57,545 bases of DNA from Fulvivirga sp. M361 (GCF_007097395.1 NZ_VKDC01000040.1:1-57545), one strand, 5' to 3'. Counted from the first letter of the stretch, positions 1 through 8,578 are shown. The notes: generated from the letters alone by a model not told the origin. Made by a program: numbers and translations.

Positions 1-50
1 ACTAGATTTGAAGTAGTACACACAACACTAAGTTAACCCTTAGTCATCAA

Positions 51-81
51 AAAGGCCGACAGCTTCTCGCTATCGGCCTTT
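51..81. terminator. Bidirectional hairpin terminator
   Basis: A 9-bp perfect stem AAAGGCCGA (51-59) / TCGGCCTTT (73-81) lies about 70 bp beyond the stop of the peroxiredoxin gene. On the minus strand it ends in five T; on the plus strand in TTTACTTTCTTT. It can end the minus-strand run and also a plus-strand gene entering from the left edge. Confidence 0.7.
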
Positions 82-152
82 ACTTTCTTTACCATAAAAA
101 GAAGGTGACTTTTGAGACACCCTCCCTCTTAGTTCAAAACCGCAGAACGTCA

Positions 153-599
153 TTATAATATCTGAGCGGTGTGATCTTTCGTTTTTACTTTTTCTATTAT
201 ATTAACGATCTTTCCTTCTTCATCAATTACAAAGGTCTGTCTGGCGGTACCCATATATTTTTTTCCATACATGGATTTTTCTACCCAGGTGCCGTACTTT
301 TCATGCACCTGCTTTTCTGTGTCTGCCAAAAGCTTGAAGGGTAAACTTTGCTTTTCTATAAAGCGCTTATGTGATTTTTCATTGTCAGTACTTACACCTA
401 ATATTTCGTAGCCTTTGTCCTGGAAAGTGCTGTAGTTGTCTCTTAAATTACAGGATTCAGCCGTACAGCCTGGGGTATTATCTCTTGGGTAAAAGTAGAT
501 CACTACTTTTTTTCCTTTGTAATCAGAGAGCTTTACCGATTGACCGTCCTGGTCGTTTACCTCGAAATCGGGTGCTGCATCACCTACTTTTAATGCCAT
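153..599 (-). CDS. bcp: Thioredoxin-dependent thiol peroxidase (BCP/PrxQ peroxiredoxin)
   Basis: Cytoplasmic peroxiredoxin that reduces hydrogen peroxide and organic hydroperoxides with electrons from thioredoxin. The 148-residue length is usual for the BCP/PrxQ class. The AhpC/TSA fold is recognisable from the GDAAPDFEV start, the FYPRDNTPGCTAESC active site with peroxidatic Cys45 and resolving Cys50 (the five-residue spacing typical of PrxQ), and the conserved RQTFVID strand near residue 120. The ATG start gives the normal family N-terminus. It is the last gene of a minus-strand run: its start is only 5 bp from the stop of the M23 peptidase gene, so it is probably cotranscribed with that gene. 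Oxidative-stress defence is known for the family; no regulatory site of its own is visible. Confidence 0.95.
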   Translation of the reverse strand: MALKVGDAAPDFEVNDQDGQSVKLSDYKGKKVVIYFYPRDNTPGCTAESCNLRDNYSTFQDKGYEILGVSTDNEKSHKRFIEKQSLPFKLLADTEKQVHEKYGTWVEKSMYGKKYMGTARQTFVIDEEGKIVNIIEKVKTKDHTAQIL

Positions 600-604
600 G
601 GTTA

Positions 605-2533
605 TTACTCTATTTTAGTTGAATATTCAGTTACGTTATTAACATTATCAGTGACTTTTAGTTTGACCTCCCCTGTAAATGGCTTTGACTTGTCCAGTTT
701 TTCTGACCATATTAATGATCTTTTGTAATCATAATGCATGAGTACCCATGTGTTATTAACACTACATTCATATTTTTTTAAGCCGGATAACTCATCGTTT
801 ATTTTGAATTTAATACTATTAGCATTGACAGCTATTGGTGTTATCATAGGAGGTATGGTATCCATGGCAATTGTATATTGACCAAAGTTCCTGGTTTTAA
901 AACTGATCTTGCCATTGTTCCAGCTCCCACCTGCAAAGCCTAACAACTCCCCGGAAGAACTGATGCCAAAAACACCCGCCTTACCAGGTTTAGCGTAGTT
1001 TTGTGTAGGTTTTAGTATTACGTTTATATTGCTTCTCAGAGGATTGGTCGGATCACCGATCTCAAAGACTTCCTTTTGTAATGTTGAGTCATAGCGATAG
1101 CCTGCTTTAAGGTATATCGTATCAAAGAGTGATCTTTTGTAAAACTCGATATCAGCTTTTTCACTATAAAAAGTATATGCTGATCCAGATGGTATCATGT
1201 CTTTAAAGTTAAGGCTTTTATAAAAGTCGCCTTTTTCTATACTAGTGGGTACACCCTTTCTTAAATCCCAAAGATAAACCTGCTGTGACGCGTCGGTACT
1301 ATAGGCCTGATCTATGATTTTAGGCTGTGGGGCATAAAGTATAAGCTGGGATGAATCTTTTACACGGGCACTTACCATCAGTGTATTGTCAATCACCTGG
1401 AGTGGTATTTTATTTTGAGCTGTTTTGAGAGTTACATCAGTCCTTTCTTCTCCTATCAGTTGTAGGGTGATATAGCTATTATTGCCATAAGTGTCTTTCA
1501 TGGATATTTTAAGCTCATGTTTGCTGCCGGGTACTATCTTTAATTTTCCTTTTAAATTATTCGTAGTGTAGAATTTAAGCTTATTGCCGTCATCGATATA
1601 AAGTTTATGAAATCGATTTCCCGTAGTGGATAATACATGATAGTTCATGTGCGCCAAAATATTACGCTGCTCACTGAAAGCGAATTTGTCAATTTGTTGA
1701 TGAAATATACGTTCGCCATCCAGCTCCATTTGGATGGTGTTTATACCGCATCGGAAGCGTGCATTGTCCAGCTTATCATGAGCCAATAATTCCACGCCGA
1801 TTAACCCCGATAAATGTATTGGTCTATCCAACACGTAATTGTTGCCTGTTCTGCGTAGTGTATATTCTTTTCTGCCAAACTGCCCTTCAATTCTCCCATT
1901 CATATCCATCGTTTTGACTGCTATTTTCTGTGCTACCGGCGGTATATGATCCTGTATTTCACTAAATCCGTAACTTAACGGATTGAGAGGGCGCTGGTAC
2001 TTATCCCGTAGATCAAAGTGCAGATGCGGGCCTCCTGACGACCCACTGTTACCCGAAAGTGCAATGGTATCTCCTTTGTTAACGGGAAACTGACCTGCTC
2101 TGAAATAAAGGTTGATTTTAGGAGATTTTCTACGGTATTGCTCTTGTCTTACATAATCGGCTACAGGGCCTTTGAATTTATCCAGATGAGCGTAAACGGT
2201 TGTTTGACCATTTGGATGCATAATGTACAATGCATTGCCATAGCCTGTTGGAGAGATAGATGCTCTTGAAATATAGCCTGTTGCTGCCGCATGTACGGCC
2301 AGGCCTATACGCCCTTCGGTACGGATATCGATACCGGAGTGGAAATGCGTGCTGCGCAACTCACCCATTGTGCCGGCAAGCGTATTTCTTACCCCTGGTT
2401 TGATAGGGAACAGGTAATAATTTTCTGCAAGGTCAAGGTCTTCACTTAATTGACCAAGTACCACATGATTAAAGCAAACTAAAAACAATAAATAGGCAAC
2501 TTTACTTGATCTCACACTCCAGTAATTTTTCAT
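605..2533 (-). CDS. M23 family metallopeptidase (LytM domain), exported
   Basis: Exported protein of about 642 residues with an N-terminal LytM/peptidase M23 domain, the family of zinc endopeptidases that cut peptide cross-links in peptidoglycan or act as amidase activators. A hydrophobic signal sequence covers residues 11-28. The zinc-site motifs are intact: HFHSGID (His65, Asp69), YAHL (His116) and HLHFD (His170, His172). The roughly 440 residues after the peptidase domain are beta-rich and I do not recognise a named domain there. I chose the ATG at 2533 because the sequence then begins with a proper signal peptide; a longer reading from 2563 adds ten charged residues. The start overlaps the end of the upstream hydrolase gene by 32 bp, so the two are probably co-translated. 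Periplasmic or outer-membrane facing location is inferred. Confidence 0.88.
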   Translation of the reverse strand: MKNYWSVRSSKVAYLLFLVCFNHVVLGQLSEDLDLAENYYLFPIKPGVRNTLAGTMGELRSTHFHSGIDIRTEGRIGLAVHAAATGYISRASISPTGYGNALYIMHPNGQTTVYAHLDKFKGPVADYVRQEQYRRKSPKINLYFRAGQFPVNKGDTIALSGNSGSSGGPHLHFDLRDKYQRPLNPLSYGFSEIQDHIPPVAQKIAVKTMDMNGRIEGQFGRKEYTLRRTGNNYVLDRPIHLSGLIGVELLAHDKLDNARFRCGINTIQMELDGERIFHQQIDKFAFSEQRNILAHMNYHVLSTTGNRFHKLYIDDGNKLKFYTTNNLKGKLKIVPGSKHELKISMKDTYGNNSYITLQLIGEERTDVTLKTAQNKIPLQVIDNTLMVSARVKDSSQLILYAPQPKIIDQAYSTDASQQVYLWDLRKGVPTSIEKGDFYKSLNFKDMIPSGSAYTFYSEKADIEFYKRSLFDTIYLKAGYRYDSTLQKEVFEIGDPTNPLRSNINVILKPTQNYAKPGKAGVFGISSSGELLGFAGGSWNNGKISFKTRNFGQYTIAMDTIPPMITPIAVNANSIKFKINDELSGLKKYECSVNNTWVLMHYDYKRSLIWSEKLDKSKPFTGEVKLKVTDNVNNVTEYSTKIE

Positions 2534-3113
2534 CTTCAATATACGCCTCAAGTTTCTGGCCAATTTTTACCGGGCCTACTCCTGCAGGTGTACCTGTAAA
2601 GATCAAATCTCCCTTTTTTAAAGTGAAAAAATTCGATGTGTAAGAAATAATATGATCGAACGGGAAAAGCATATGCCCCGTATTGCCCTTCTGCCTGATT
2701 TCTCCATCTATCAGCAGGCTGAAATTAAGGTCTTTGAGATTTTTGAAATTGCTTATATCCTGAAAATCAGAAATAGGCGCTGAACCGTCAAAGCCTTTTG
2801 CAAGTTCCCAGGGAAGTCCCTTTTCCTTTGCTGTTTGCTGTAAGTCGCGTGCTGTAAAATCTATTCCGATCCCAATTTCATCATAATATTTGTGTGCGAA
2901 TTGCTCCCGGATTTTTTTTCCTTTTTGATTGATCTTTATCACCAATTCAACTTCATAGTGGATGTTCTTTGAAAAATCCGGATAATAGAAAGGATTGTTC
3001 TTTCTGAGAATGGCCGTATCAGGCTTGGTGAAGATCACCGGCTCAGAAGGCTTTTCATTATTTAATTCACGGATATGCTCAACATAATTCCTACCGATGG
3101 CCAGAATCTTCAT
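2502..3113 (-). CDS. Fumarylacetoacetate hydrolase family protein (acylpyruvase-like)
   Basis: A 203-residue single-domain member of the FAH superfamily, close in size to YcgM/FAHD1 acylpyruvases, which hydrolyse acylpyruvates or decarboxylate oxaloacetate using a Mg2+ or Mn2+ ion. Diagnostic stretches are the N-terminal AIGRNYVEHIRELN, the metal-binding acidic strand HYEVELVIKI, the IGIDFTARDLQ segment, and the closing GDLIFTGTPAGVGP motif near residue 170. The substrate cannot be told from sequence. It is the first gene of a minus-strand run with the M23 peptidase and peroxiredoxin genes; no functional link between the three is evident, so the grouping may only be transcriptional. Confidence 0.9.
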   Translation of the reverse strand: MKILAIGRNYVEHIRELNNEKPSEPVIFTKPDTAILRKNNPFYYPDFSKNIHYEVELVIKINQKGKKIREQFAHKYYDEIGIGIDFTARDLQQTAKEKGLPWELAKGFDGSAPISDFQDISNFKNLKDLNFSLLIDGEIRQKGNTGHMLFPFDHIISYTSNFFTLKKGDLIFTGTPAGVGPVKIGQKLEAYIEDEKLLECEIK

Positions 3114-3172
3114 GCAGGTTGGTTTTTGTTAACTTTATTATTATGAAGTAAATGTGTTACACAAAAGTGTTA

Positions 3173-3180
3173 TAGATTTG
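3173..3180 (+). promoter_or_regulatory. Bacteroidetes -7 box for the M48 peptidase gene
   Basis: TAGATTTG is a perfect TAnnTTTG box 46 bp before the ATG at 3227. A GTGTTA direct repeat (3154-3159, 3167-3172) sits directly upstream. No good -33 TTTG element is visible at the expected distance. Confidence 0.55.
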
Positions 3181-3226
3181 TATTATTTAAAATAGAATTA
3201 CGTTTAATTCTGAAAAAAAGTCAATC

Positions 3227-4024
3227 ATGTTTAGAAAAGCCATAATGCTCTTGTTTTTAGGTGGGATGATGTACGGTTGTGCGAAAGTGCCTGTAACCGG
3301 TAGAAGACAACTTAACCTGGTGTCGAACTCGGAGATACTGCCGTTAAGTTTTGATCAGTATGCGCAGGTATTGAAGGAAAACAAGCTTTCCGATAACAAA
3401 GAATGGACTGCTATGATAAAAGAGGTAGGTAGAGACATTCAATTAGCTGCTGAACAATATATGAGGCAGATTGGAGCGCAAGATCAACTCGAAGGCTATG
3501 ATTGGGATTTTAATCTAATTGAATCAGAGACTGTTAATGCCTGGTGTATGCCTGGAGGTAAAGTGGCGTTTTATACAGGCATTATGCCTATTTGCAAAAC
3601 AAGAGATGGTGTAGCTGTTGTTATGGGGCATGAAGTAGCACATGCTATTGCCAATCACGGCCGTGAGCGTATGAGTCAGGGGTTGGTTACCAATCTGGGA
3701 TTAGGTACGGTAGGAGCAGCTATGGGTTCAAACCCAACGCTTACTCAGCAGGTATTTATGCAGTCAGTAGGTGTGGGTTCTCAATTGGGGATGTTAAAAT
3801 TTTCTCGTACACATGAGTCGGAAGCAGATAAGATAGGGCTCATTTTTATGTCAATAGCAGGATATAATCCAAAAGAAGCGCCTGAGTTCTGGACAAGAAT
3901 GCAGGCCAATGCAGGAGGCGATAGGCCCCCTGAGTTTATGTCAACTCACCCTAACCCCGAGACAAGGATACAGGACCTCAATGCAGCCATACCGGAGGCC
4001 ATGAAATATTATAAGAAGAAATAA
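3227..4024 (+). CDS. M48 family metalloprotease, lipoprotein
   Basis: Zinc metalloprotease of the M48 family, the group of envelope quality-control proteases that includes LoiP/YcaL and the HtpX relatives. Residues 1-18 form a lipoprotein signal ending in MMYGC, so Cys18 is the likely lipidated residue. The zinc motif HEVAH (His135, Glu136, His139) is intact and followed by the third-ligand segment HESEAD (about 196-201). The C-terminus STHPNPETRIQ is the conserved THP..R element. At 265 residues it has the usual length for a stand-alone M48 lipoprotein without TPR repeats. It is monocistronic: flanked by oppositely oriented genes, with its own -7 box and a following hairpin. Confidence 0.93.
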   Translation: MFRKAIMLLFLGGMMYGCAKVPVTGRRQLNLVSNSEILPLSFDQYAQVLKENKLSDNKEWTAMIKEVGRDIQLAAEQYMRQIGAQDQLEGYDWDFNLIESETVNAWCMPGGKVAFYTGIMPICKTRDGVAVVMGHEVAHAIANHGRERMSQGLVTNLGLGTVGAAMGSNPTLTQQVFMQSVGVGSQLGMLKFSRTHESEADKIGLIFMSIAGYNPKEAPEFWTRMQANAGGDRPPEFMSTHPNPETRIQDLNAAIPEAMKYYKKK

Positions 4025-4077
4025 CAGACGGGCCGTCCTTCAGAACGATCAGCTAACCTGGCCTTCTCTGACAATAC

Positions 4078-4116
4078 AAACCTCAAATGAGCGTAAACCA
4101 CGAAATTTTGAGGTTT
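4078..4116 (+). terminator. Hairpin after the M48 peptidase gene
   Basis: AAACCTCAAA (4078-4087) pairs with TTTGAGGTTT (4107-4116), giving a 10-bp stem with a 19-nt loop about 55 bp after the stop and followed by a short T-rich stretch. The loop is long, so efficiency is uncertain. The remaining 100 bp up to the next gene holds nothing recognisable. Confidence 0.5.
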
Positions 4117-4223
4117 TAGTCTGTCTTTCGTTCATACTTTACTTTGGATGACTATGATATCAATCTCCCGTGTCCGGTCTCAGTACCTGATACGCTAGGC
4201 ACTATGCCCTTTCCTCTATGCTC

Positions 4224-5036
4224 TTACCCTCCCAGGTTGGATAAAGCTTTTAACTTAATTTCAGTTAGCCGTCGTTTAGTATCCTGGGGAAAATCACCAT
4301 TCATCATCCAGTCGTAGTAACTGGGTTCTTTTTTGAGTACTTCAGCTACGGGCTTATGGCGATGTTTCCCAAAATTGAAGACAGCTTCCCCCTGATTATT
4401 TAGCATGATCCTGCCTGCCAGATCTACCATGTTAGAAGCAGTAAGTTTGTGAAGGCTTTCTATATCATTGGCTACTACTCCCACTTTTTTCCCTAAGTTA
4501 TCAAAGACCTCCTGACCATCGTAACGTACAACCTGCGCTTTAAGCACTTCGGCTGTAGCGAGTGTGTCGGCTTCCGCACTGTGTGCATCATCGAGTGTTT
4601 TATCACAATAAAATTTGTAAGCAGCTGAAAGCGTCCGTTTTTCCATCATATGAAATATCTTTTGAGCATCAACTACTTTTCGCTTGGATACATCAAATTC
4701 TACTCCAGCCCGAAGAAACTCTTCGACCAGGAGAGGAATGTCAAACTTTAGTACATTAAAGCCTGCCAGGTCTGAGCCCTCCAGAAATTTGGCCAGGCTC
4801 TTGGCCACGTTTTTGAAGGTTGGGGCATCCTTTATATCGTCATCATAAATACCATGGATCAGGCTGGTTTCTAAAGGTATGGGAACGGTTGGGTTGACCT
4901 TATTTGTTTTTACGATTTGCTCGCCATTAGGCATTAATTTCACTACGGATATTTCTACTATCCGATCTTTTACAATGTTAGTACCTGTAGTTTCCAGGTC
5001 GAAAACGGTAAGCGGATTTCGTAAATTTAGTTGCAT
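4224..5036 (-). CDS. 3'-5' exonuclease, DnaQ/ExoX-like (DEDDh)
   Basis: A 270-residue DEDDh exonuclease of the DnaQ superfamily, likely acting on DNA ends during repair or proofreading. Catalytic residues are visible: DLETTG (Asp13, Glu15) in ExoI, Asp99 in the NVLKFD segment of ExoII, and His152/Asp157 in HSAEAD of ExoIII. The C-terminal 60 residues carry a separate small module (FNFGKHRHKPVAEVLKK followed by YYDWMM) of the kind found at the end of exodeoxyribonuclease X-like proteins (DUF3820-like). It is therefore probably not the epsilon subunit itself but a stand-alone exonuclease. The gene lies 37 bp downstream of mpl on the same strand and is likely cotranscribed. Confidence 0.88.
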   Translation of the reverse strand: MQLNLRNPLTVFDLETTGTNIVKDRIVEISVVKLMPNGEQIVKTNKVNPTVPIPLETSLIHGIYDDDIKDAPTFKNVAKSLAKFLEGSDLAGFNVLKFDIPLLVEEFLRAGVEFDVSKRKVVDAQKIFHMMEKRTLSAAYKFYCDKTLDDAHSAEADTLATAEVLKAQVVRYDGQEVFDNLGKKVGVVANDIESLHKLTASNMVDLAGRIMLNNQGEAVFNFGKHRHKPVAEVLKKEPSYYDWMMNGDFPQDTKRRLTEIKLKALSNLGG

Positions 5037-5073
5037 GATAGGTTTTTTTAAGCCAGGTTAGAACGGGTGTTGT

Positions 5074-6441
5074 TTAATCAATTATATGCTTGAGTTCATC
5101 AAAGTCCAGATTGTCAAAAGTACCTGATGACATCATAAGCAGGTTTTTGTCTTTCCAGTTTTGATCTTTAAGATAGCCAATAAGTGCTTCTCTGTCATCA
5201 AATACTTTTAAATGACGTTCATCAAAAGCAATGGTAATGTCTTCTTTAGAAATAGGTGCCAATCCCTTGTGGGTCAAAGTGTCCGGGTTAAAATAGACTA
5301 CAGGGCGATAAGATGCTCTCATAGTACCTTTGTATTCACTTAAAAAGTCTTTGGTCAAACTACTGAAAGTATGCAATTCCAGACATGCCACCAGGTCCCG
5401 TTCCGGATATTGATCGCGTAACGCTCTCGTGGTAGCTTTTACTTTGGAAGGGGAGTGTGCATAGTCTTTAAACAGGATGGAGTCCTCATTTTCTTTTACC
5501 AGTTCCATCCTTTTTGAAGCCCCTTCAAAATTTGATATTGCTTCATAGAATTGATCCGTTCGAATGCCAATTTTAGATAGCACCGCCATAGCTCCGCTAA
5601 TGTTTTGCAAGTTATGCTGACCAAACACTTTCAATGGAATGTTCATGTCATCATGTAGTAAATAAGTAACACCATTTTCGATAATATGTGGATGGGTTTT
5701 ATAAGGTAACCCGCTCACATCGGTACGCTCTTTACTACCTATCAGGGAGGTCATTGCATCTTCTTCACAATAAACGATGGCACCTGCTTTTGGAGTGGCA
5801 TCAGCAAAAGCATCGAATTGTTTGACGTATTCATCCTCGGATGGAAATACGTTGACGTGGTCCCAGGCCACACCAGAGATCAACCCGATGTGATGATGGT
5901 ATTTAAGGAACTTAGGTGTCGGGTCAATAGGAGAGGACAAATATTCGTCACCTTCTATGATGATCAAAGGAGCGTCAGATAATTGCACCATAGTGTTAAA
6001 CCCTTGAATAGATGCACCGACAGCATAGTCAAACTTTCTGCCAAAGTAGTTTAATACGTGCATGATCATAGAGGTTATGGTAGTTTTACCATGGCTTCCG
6101 GCAATGACCACTCTATGTTTATCCAGAGACTGCTCGTATATGAATTCAGGGAAAGAGTAGATCTTTAGGCCTAATTTCTGTGCTTTGAGCAGTTCGGGAT
6201 TATCCTTTCGGGCGTGCATCCCTAATATGATAGCATCCAGTTGATCATGTACTTTGTCCGGATGCCAACCGTTTTCAGGAGGTAACAACCCTACAGCTTC
6301 TAATTTTGATTTTGAAGGTTCAAACAACTCGTCGTCTGAGCCCGTTACTATATGCCCTTTATGATGCAGTGCAATTGCCAGGTTGTGCATAATGCTACCG
6401 CCAATAGCTATGAAATGAATGTGCTGAGGTCTGTTGTCCAT
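5074..6441 (-). CDS. mpl: UDP-N-acetylmuramate:L-alanyl-gamma-D-glutamyl-meso-diaminopimelate ligase (Mur ligase, Mpl)
   Basis: Peptidoglycan recycling enzyme that attaches the recovered tripeptide to UDP-MurNAc with ATP. The 455 residues show the Mur ligase order: an N-terminal Rossmann-like domain (HIHFIAIGGSIM, with GSDDELFEP), the ATP-binding loop GSHGKTTITSM near residue 115, the EGDEYLSSP segment, and the C-terminal domain with DYAHSPSKVKAT. I chose the ATG at 6441; an extended reading from 6570 adds 43 residues without family character and would run through the promoter. A perfect -7 box ends 19 bp before this start. Divergent from dnaB; the DnaQ-like gene follows. Confidence 0.92.
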   Translation of the reverse strand: MDNRPQHIHFIAIGGSIMHNLAIALHHKGHIVTGSDDELFEPSKSKLEAVGLLPPENGWHPDKVHDQLDAIILGMHARKDNPELLKAQKLGLKIYSFPEFIYEQSLDKHRVVIAGSHGKTTITSMIMHVLNYFGRKFDYAVGASIQGFNTMVQLSDAPLIIIEGDEYLSSPIDPTPKFLKYHHHIGLISGVAWDHVNVFPSEDEYVKQFDAFADATPKAGAIVYCEEDAMTSLIGSKERTDVSGLPYKTHPHIIENGVTYLLHDDMNIPLKVFGQHNLQNISGAMAVLSKIGIRTDQFYEAISNFEGASKRMELVKENEDSILFKDYAHSPSKVKATTRALRDQYPERDLVACLELHTFSSLTKDFLSEYKGTMRASYRPVVYFNPDTLTHKGLAPISKEDITIAFDERHLKVFDDREALIGYLKDQNWKDKNLLMMSSGTFDNLDFDELKHIID

Positions 6442-6459
6442 GATGCTGATTTTGCGCGC

Positions 6460-6467
6460 CAAAAATA
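6460..6467 (-). promoter_or_regulatory. -7 box of mpl
   Basis: Read on the minus strand this is TATTTTTG, a perfect TAnnTTTG box whose expected start point leaves a leader of about 12 nt before the mpl ATG at 6441. It supports the shorter mpl start. Confidence 0.6.
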
Positions 6468-6501
6468 CTGGAAAAAAAGTAAAATTTAATTCGTACTTTG
6501 A

Positions 6502-6683
6502 TTGTTGATATATATGTGGATAACATATTTTTTTGTTGATATCATTTCTATTTTTCAACAATTGAGTCACATGACTTTTATGAAAAATGTGGAAAAGAGT
6601 AGCGGGTTCTGGTGTTTTTTGGTAGTATCAACAGCCAGCGTTAGTTTCTGTAAACAACACTGCAGATACCGGTGTAATACACA
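6502..6683. promoter_or_regulatory. DnaA-box cluster between mpl and dnaB
   Basis: TGTGGATAA at 6515-6523 is a perfect DnaA box (TTATCCACA on the minus strand). It is flanked by two copies of TTGTTGATAT (6502-6511 and 6533-6542). Two further one-mismatch boxes are TGTGGAAAA (6589-6597) and TAATACACA (6675-6683). The region is A/T rich and divergent. DnaA control of dnaB, or an origin-like element, are both possible; the sequence alone does not decide. Confidence 0.45.
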
Positions 6684-6690
6684 GGATTTT

Positions 6691-6718
6691 ATTGTACATG
6701 AATTTCTTTTTAGGTTTG
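6691..6718 (+). promoter_or_regulatory. Promoter of dnaB
   Basis: TAGGTTTG (6711-6718) is a perfect -7 box, with a TTG at 6692-6694 near the -33 position. It lies 36 bp before the dnaB ATG, so the leader would be about 30 nt. Confidence 0.55.
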
Positions 6719-6754
6719 GAAATTGATTGAGAAGTAGTACCGAGAGATTGCCCT

Positions 6755-8329
6755 ATGGAAAATAAATCAGCGCCTTTGCGAGTTGGTCATAAGTCGAACA
6801 GATTACATAAAGAATTAACGGAGGGACTAGGTAAAGTCCCACCCCAGGCGCTTGATTTGGAAGAAGCGGTGTTAGGAGCGCTCATGCTTGAAAAAGATGC
6901 ACTTTCTACCGTTATCGATATTCTGAAACCCGAGAGTTTCTATAAAGATGCCCACCAGGAGATTTACCGATCTATTGTAGAGCTTTTTAATAATTCAGAG
7001 CCGGTAGATATGCGGACCGTAGCGGCAAAACTCCGTAAAAATGGTCAGCTGGAATTTACCGGTGGTGCTTACTATATTGCTGAATTAACCTCAAAAGTGA
7101 GCTCTGCTGCCAATATTGAGTACCATGCGCGTATTGTGACGGAGATGGCGATCAAGCGTGAACTTATTCGTGTAGCTTCAGAAATACATCATGATGCCTA
7201 CGAAGATACCACTGATGTCTTTAACCTGCTGGATAAAACGGAGTCAGCGCTTTTCGAGATATCTGAAGCGAACATCCGTAAGAATTACGACAACATGCGT
7301 TCGTTAATGGCGCAGGCTATTCAAGAGTTAGAAGAGCGCAAGAACCATAAAGATGGATTAACAGGGGTGCCAAGCGGTTTTACAGCACTGGACCGAGTTA
7401 CCTCAGGGTGGCAAAAATCAGATCTTGTCATTATAGCGGCCCGTCCTGGTATGGGTAAAACAGCCTTTGTGGTTTCTGCCTTACGTAATGCAGCGGTAGA
7501 CTTCAATCATGCCGTTGCTATATTTTCATTGGAGATGTCATCCGTACAGCTGGTGAACAGGTTGATTTCTGCCGAAGCTGAGTTGGAAAGTGAGAAAATC
7601 AAAAAAGGAAACCTGGCTGAGTACGAATGGCAGCAACTTATCCACAAAACAAATCGGTTGAGCAACGCGCCGATCTTCATTGATGATACTCCGGCGCTTA
7701 CCATTTTGGAGTTACGAGCTAAATGCCGTCGATTAAAAGCACAACATGATGTGCAGCTGATCGTGATTGACTACTTGCAGCTTATGTCGGGTGATTCTTC
7801 CAAAGGAGCGGGTAACCGGGAGCAGGAAATTGCTTCCATTTCCCGAGCCTTGAAGGGTATAGCAAAAGAGTTAGATGTACCTGTCATCGCACTTTCGCAG
7901 TTGAGTCGTGCCGTGGAAACCAGGGGGGGAGATAAACGTCCACAGCTATCCGATCTTAGAGAATCGGGTTCCATTGAACAGGACGCAGATATGGTAATGT
8001 TCCTGTACCGGCCGGAATATTATGGTATCACTGAAGATGAAAGCGGTATGCCCACACAAGGAGTGGGTGAGGTGATCATCGCTAAACATAGAAATGGCTC
8101 TCTGGAGAATGTGGCGCTTAAATTCATAGGTAAATTCACTAAATTCAGTGATTTGGATACGATGGGCTTTTCAGGAGGAGAGTTTCCATCCGGAGGAGGT
8201 ATTCCATCAGAGTTTGATGATACCGGTACCATTACGTTAGGAAGTAAGCTCAATGAGAGCGAGCAAGGTACACCTGATGCCGGATTTGGACAAAGTAGTC
8301 CGGAAGATGATGAGGACGCACCTTTTTAA
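6755..8329 (+). CDS. dnaB: Replicative DNA helicase DnaB
   Basis: Hexameric 5'-3' helicase that unwinds the chromosome at the replication fork and recruits primase. The 524 residues contain the N-terminal DnaB domain (about 30-135, beginning PPQALDLEEAVLGALML), a linker, and the RecA-like C-terminal domain with Walker A ARPGMGKTA (about 229-237), Walker B LIVIDYLQLM, and the conserved SQLSRAVE..R..KRPQLSDLRESGSIEQDAD block. No intein is present, which is worth stating because dnaB is a common intein site. The last 60 residues are Gly/Ser/acidic rich and look disordered, as usual in this phylum. Transcribed away from mpl out of a region with a perfect DnaA box. Confidence 0.98.
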   Translation: MENKSAPLRVGHKSNRLHKELTEGLGKVPPQALDLEEAVLGALMLEKDALSTVIDILKPESFYKDAHQEIYRSIVELFNNSEPVDMRTVAAKLRKNGQLEFTGGAYYIAELTSKVSSAANIEYHARIVTEMAIKRELIRVASEIHHDAYEDTTDVFNLLDKTESALFEISEANIRKNYDNMRSLMAQAIQELEERKNHKDGLTGVPSGFTALDRVTSGWQKSDLVIIAARPGMGKTAFVVSALRNAAVDFNHAVAIFSLEMSSVQLVNRLISAEAELESEKIKKGNLAEYEWQQLIHKTNRLSNAPIFIDDTPALTILELRAKCRRLKAQHDVQLIVIDYLQLMSGDSSKGAGNREQEIASISRALKGIAKELDVPVIALSQLSRAVETRGGDKRPQLSDLRESGSIEQDADMVMFLYRPEYYGITEDESGMPTQGVGEVIIAKHRNGSLENVALKFIGKFTKFSDLDTMGFSGGEFPSGGGIPSEFDDTGTITLGSKLNESEQGTPDAGFGQSSPEDDEDAPF

Positions 8330-8333
8330 TTAT

Positions 8334-8352
8334 ACAGGAAAGCCTGTTTTCT
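8334..8352 (+). terminator. Short hairpin terminator after dnaB
   Basis: ACAGG (8334-8338), loop AAAG, CCTGT (8343-8347), then TTTCTTT. The stem is only 5 bp but sits 4 bp after the dnaB stop and is followed by a T-rich run. Confidence 0.5.
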
Positions 8353-8370
8353 TTACTATAAACTATTTTC

Positions 8371-8424
8371 AGGTATCAGGGAATGACACAAAGTCCTGAT
8401 ACTTATCATGTCTGAAGTGTCATT
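8371..8424 (+). other. Interlocked inverted repeats (potential H-type pseudoknot)
   Basis: AGGTATCAGG (8371-8380) pairs with CCTGATACTT (8395-8404), ten pairs with one G-T. The loop contains AATGACAC (8382-8389), which is perfectly complementary to GTGTCATT (8417-8424) downstream. The arrangement matches an H-type pseudoknot in RNA, or two overlapping operators in DNA. It lies in the 249-bp gap between dnaB and the dehydrogenase gene. Confidence 0.45.
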
Positions 8425-8578
8425 AGCATTGTTTGTGGTATTCAATTATTTGATAATCATATTTTTATAAAATATCAATTAAAAAAATACTTCAAGACGT
8501 AATGTATATTGCTAGATAGGCTAAGTAAGTTTCTTTATTTTTATTGAAGAGTAGTTTAAACAATTAAAAGCAAAGATC

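Noticed and set aside
6442-6570. Extended N-terminus of mpl
   Set aside because: The added 43 residues have no family character and would be encoded across the -7 box and the DnaA box.
6442-6754. Calling this the chromosomal origin
   Set aside because: One perfect and two imperfect DnaA boxes are too few, and no dnaA, gidA or parAB genes lie nearby; kept only as a DnaA-box cluster.
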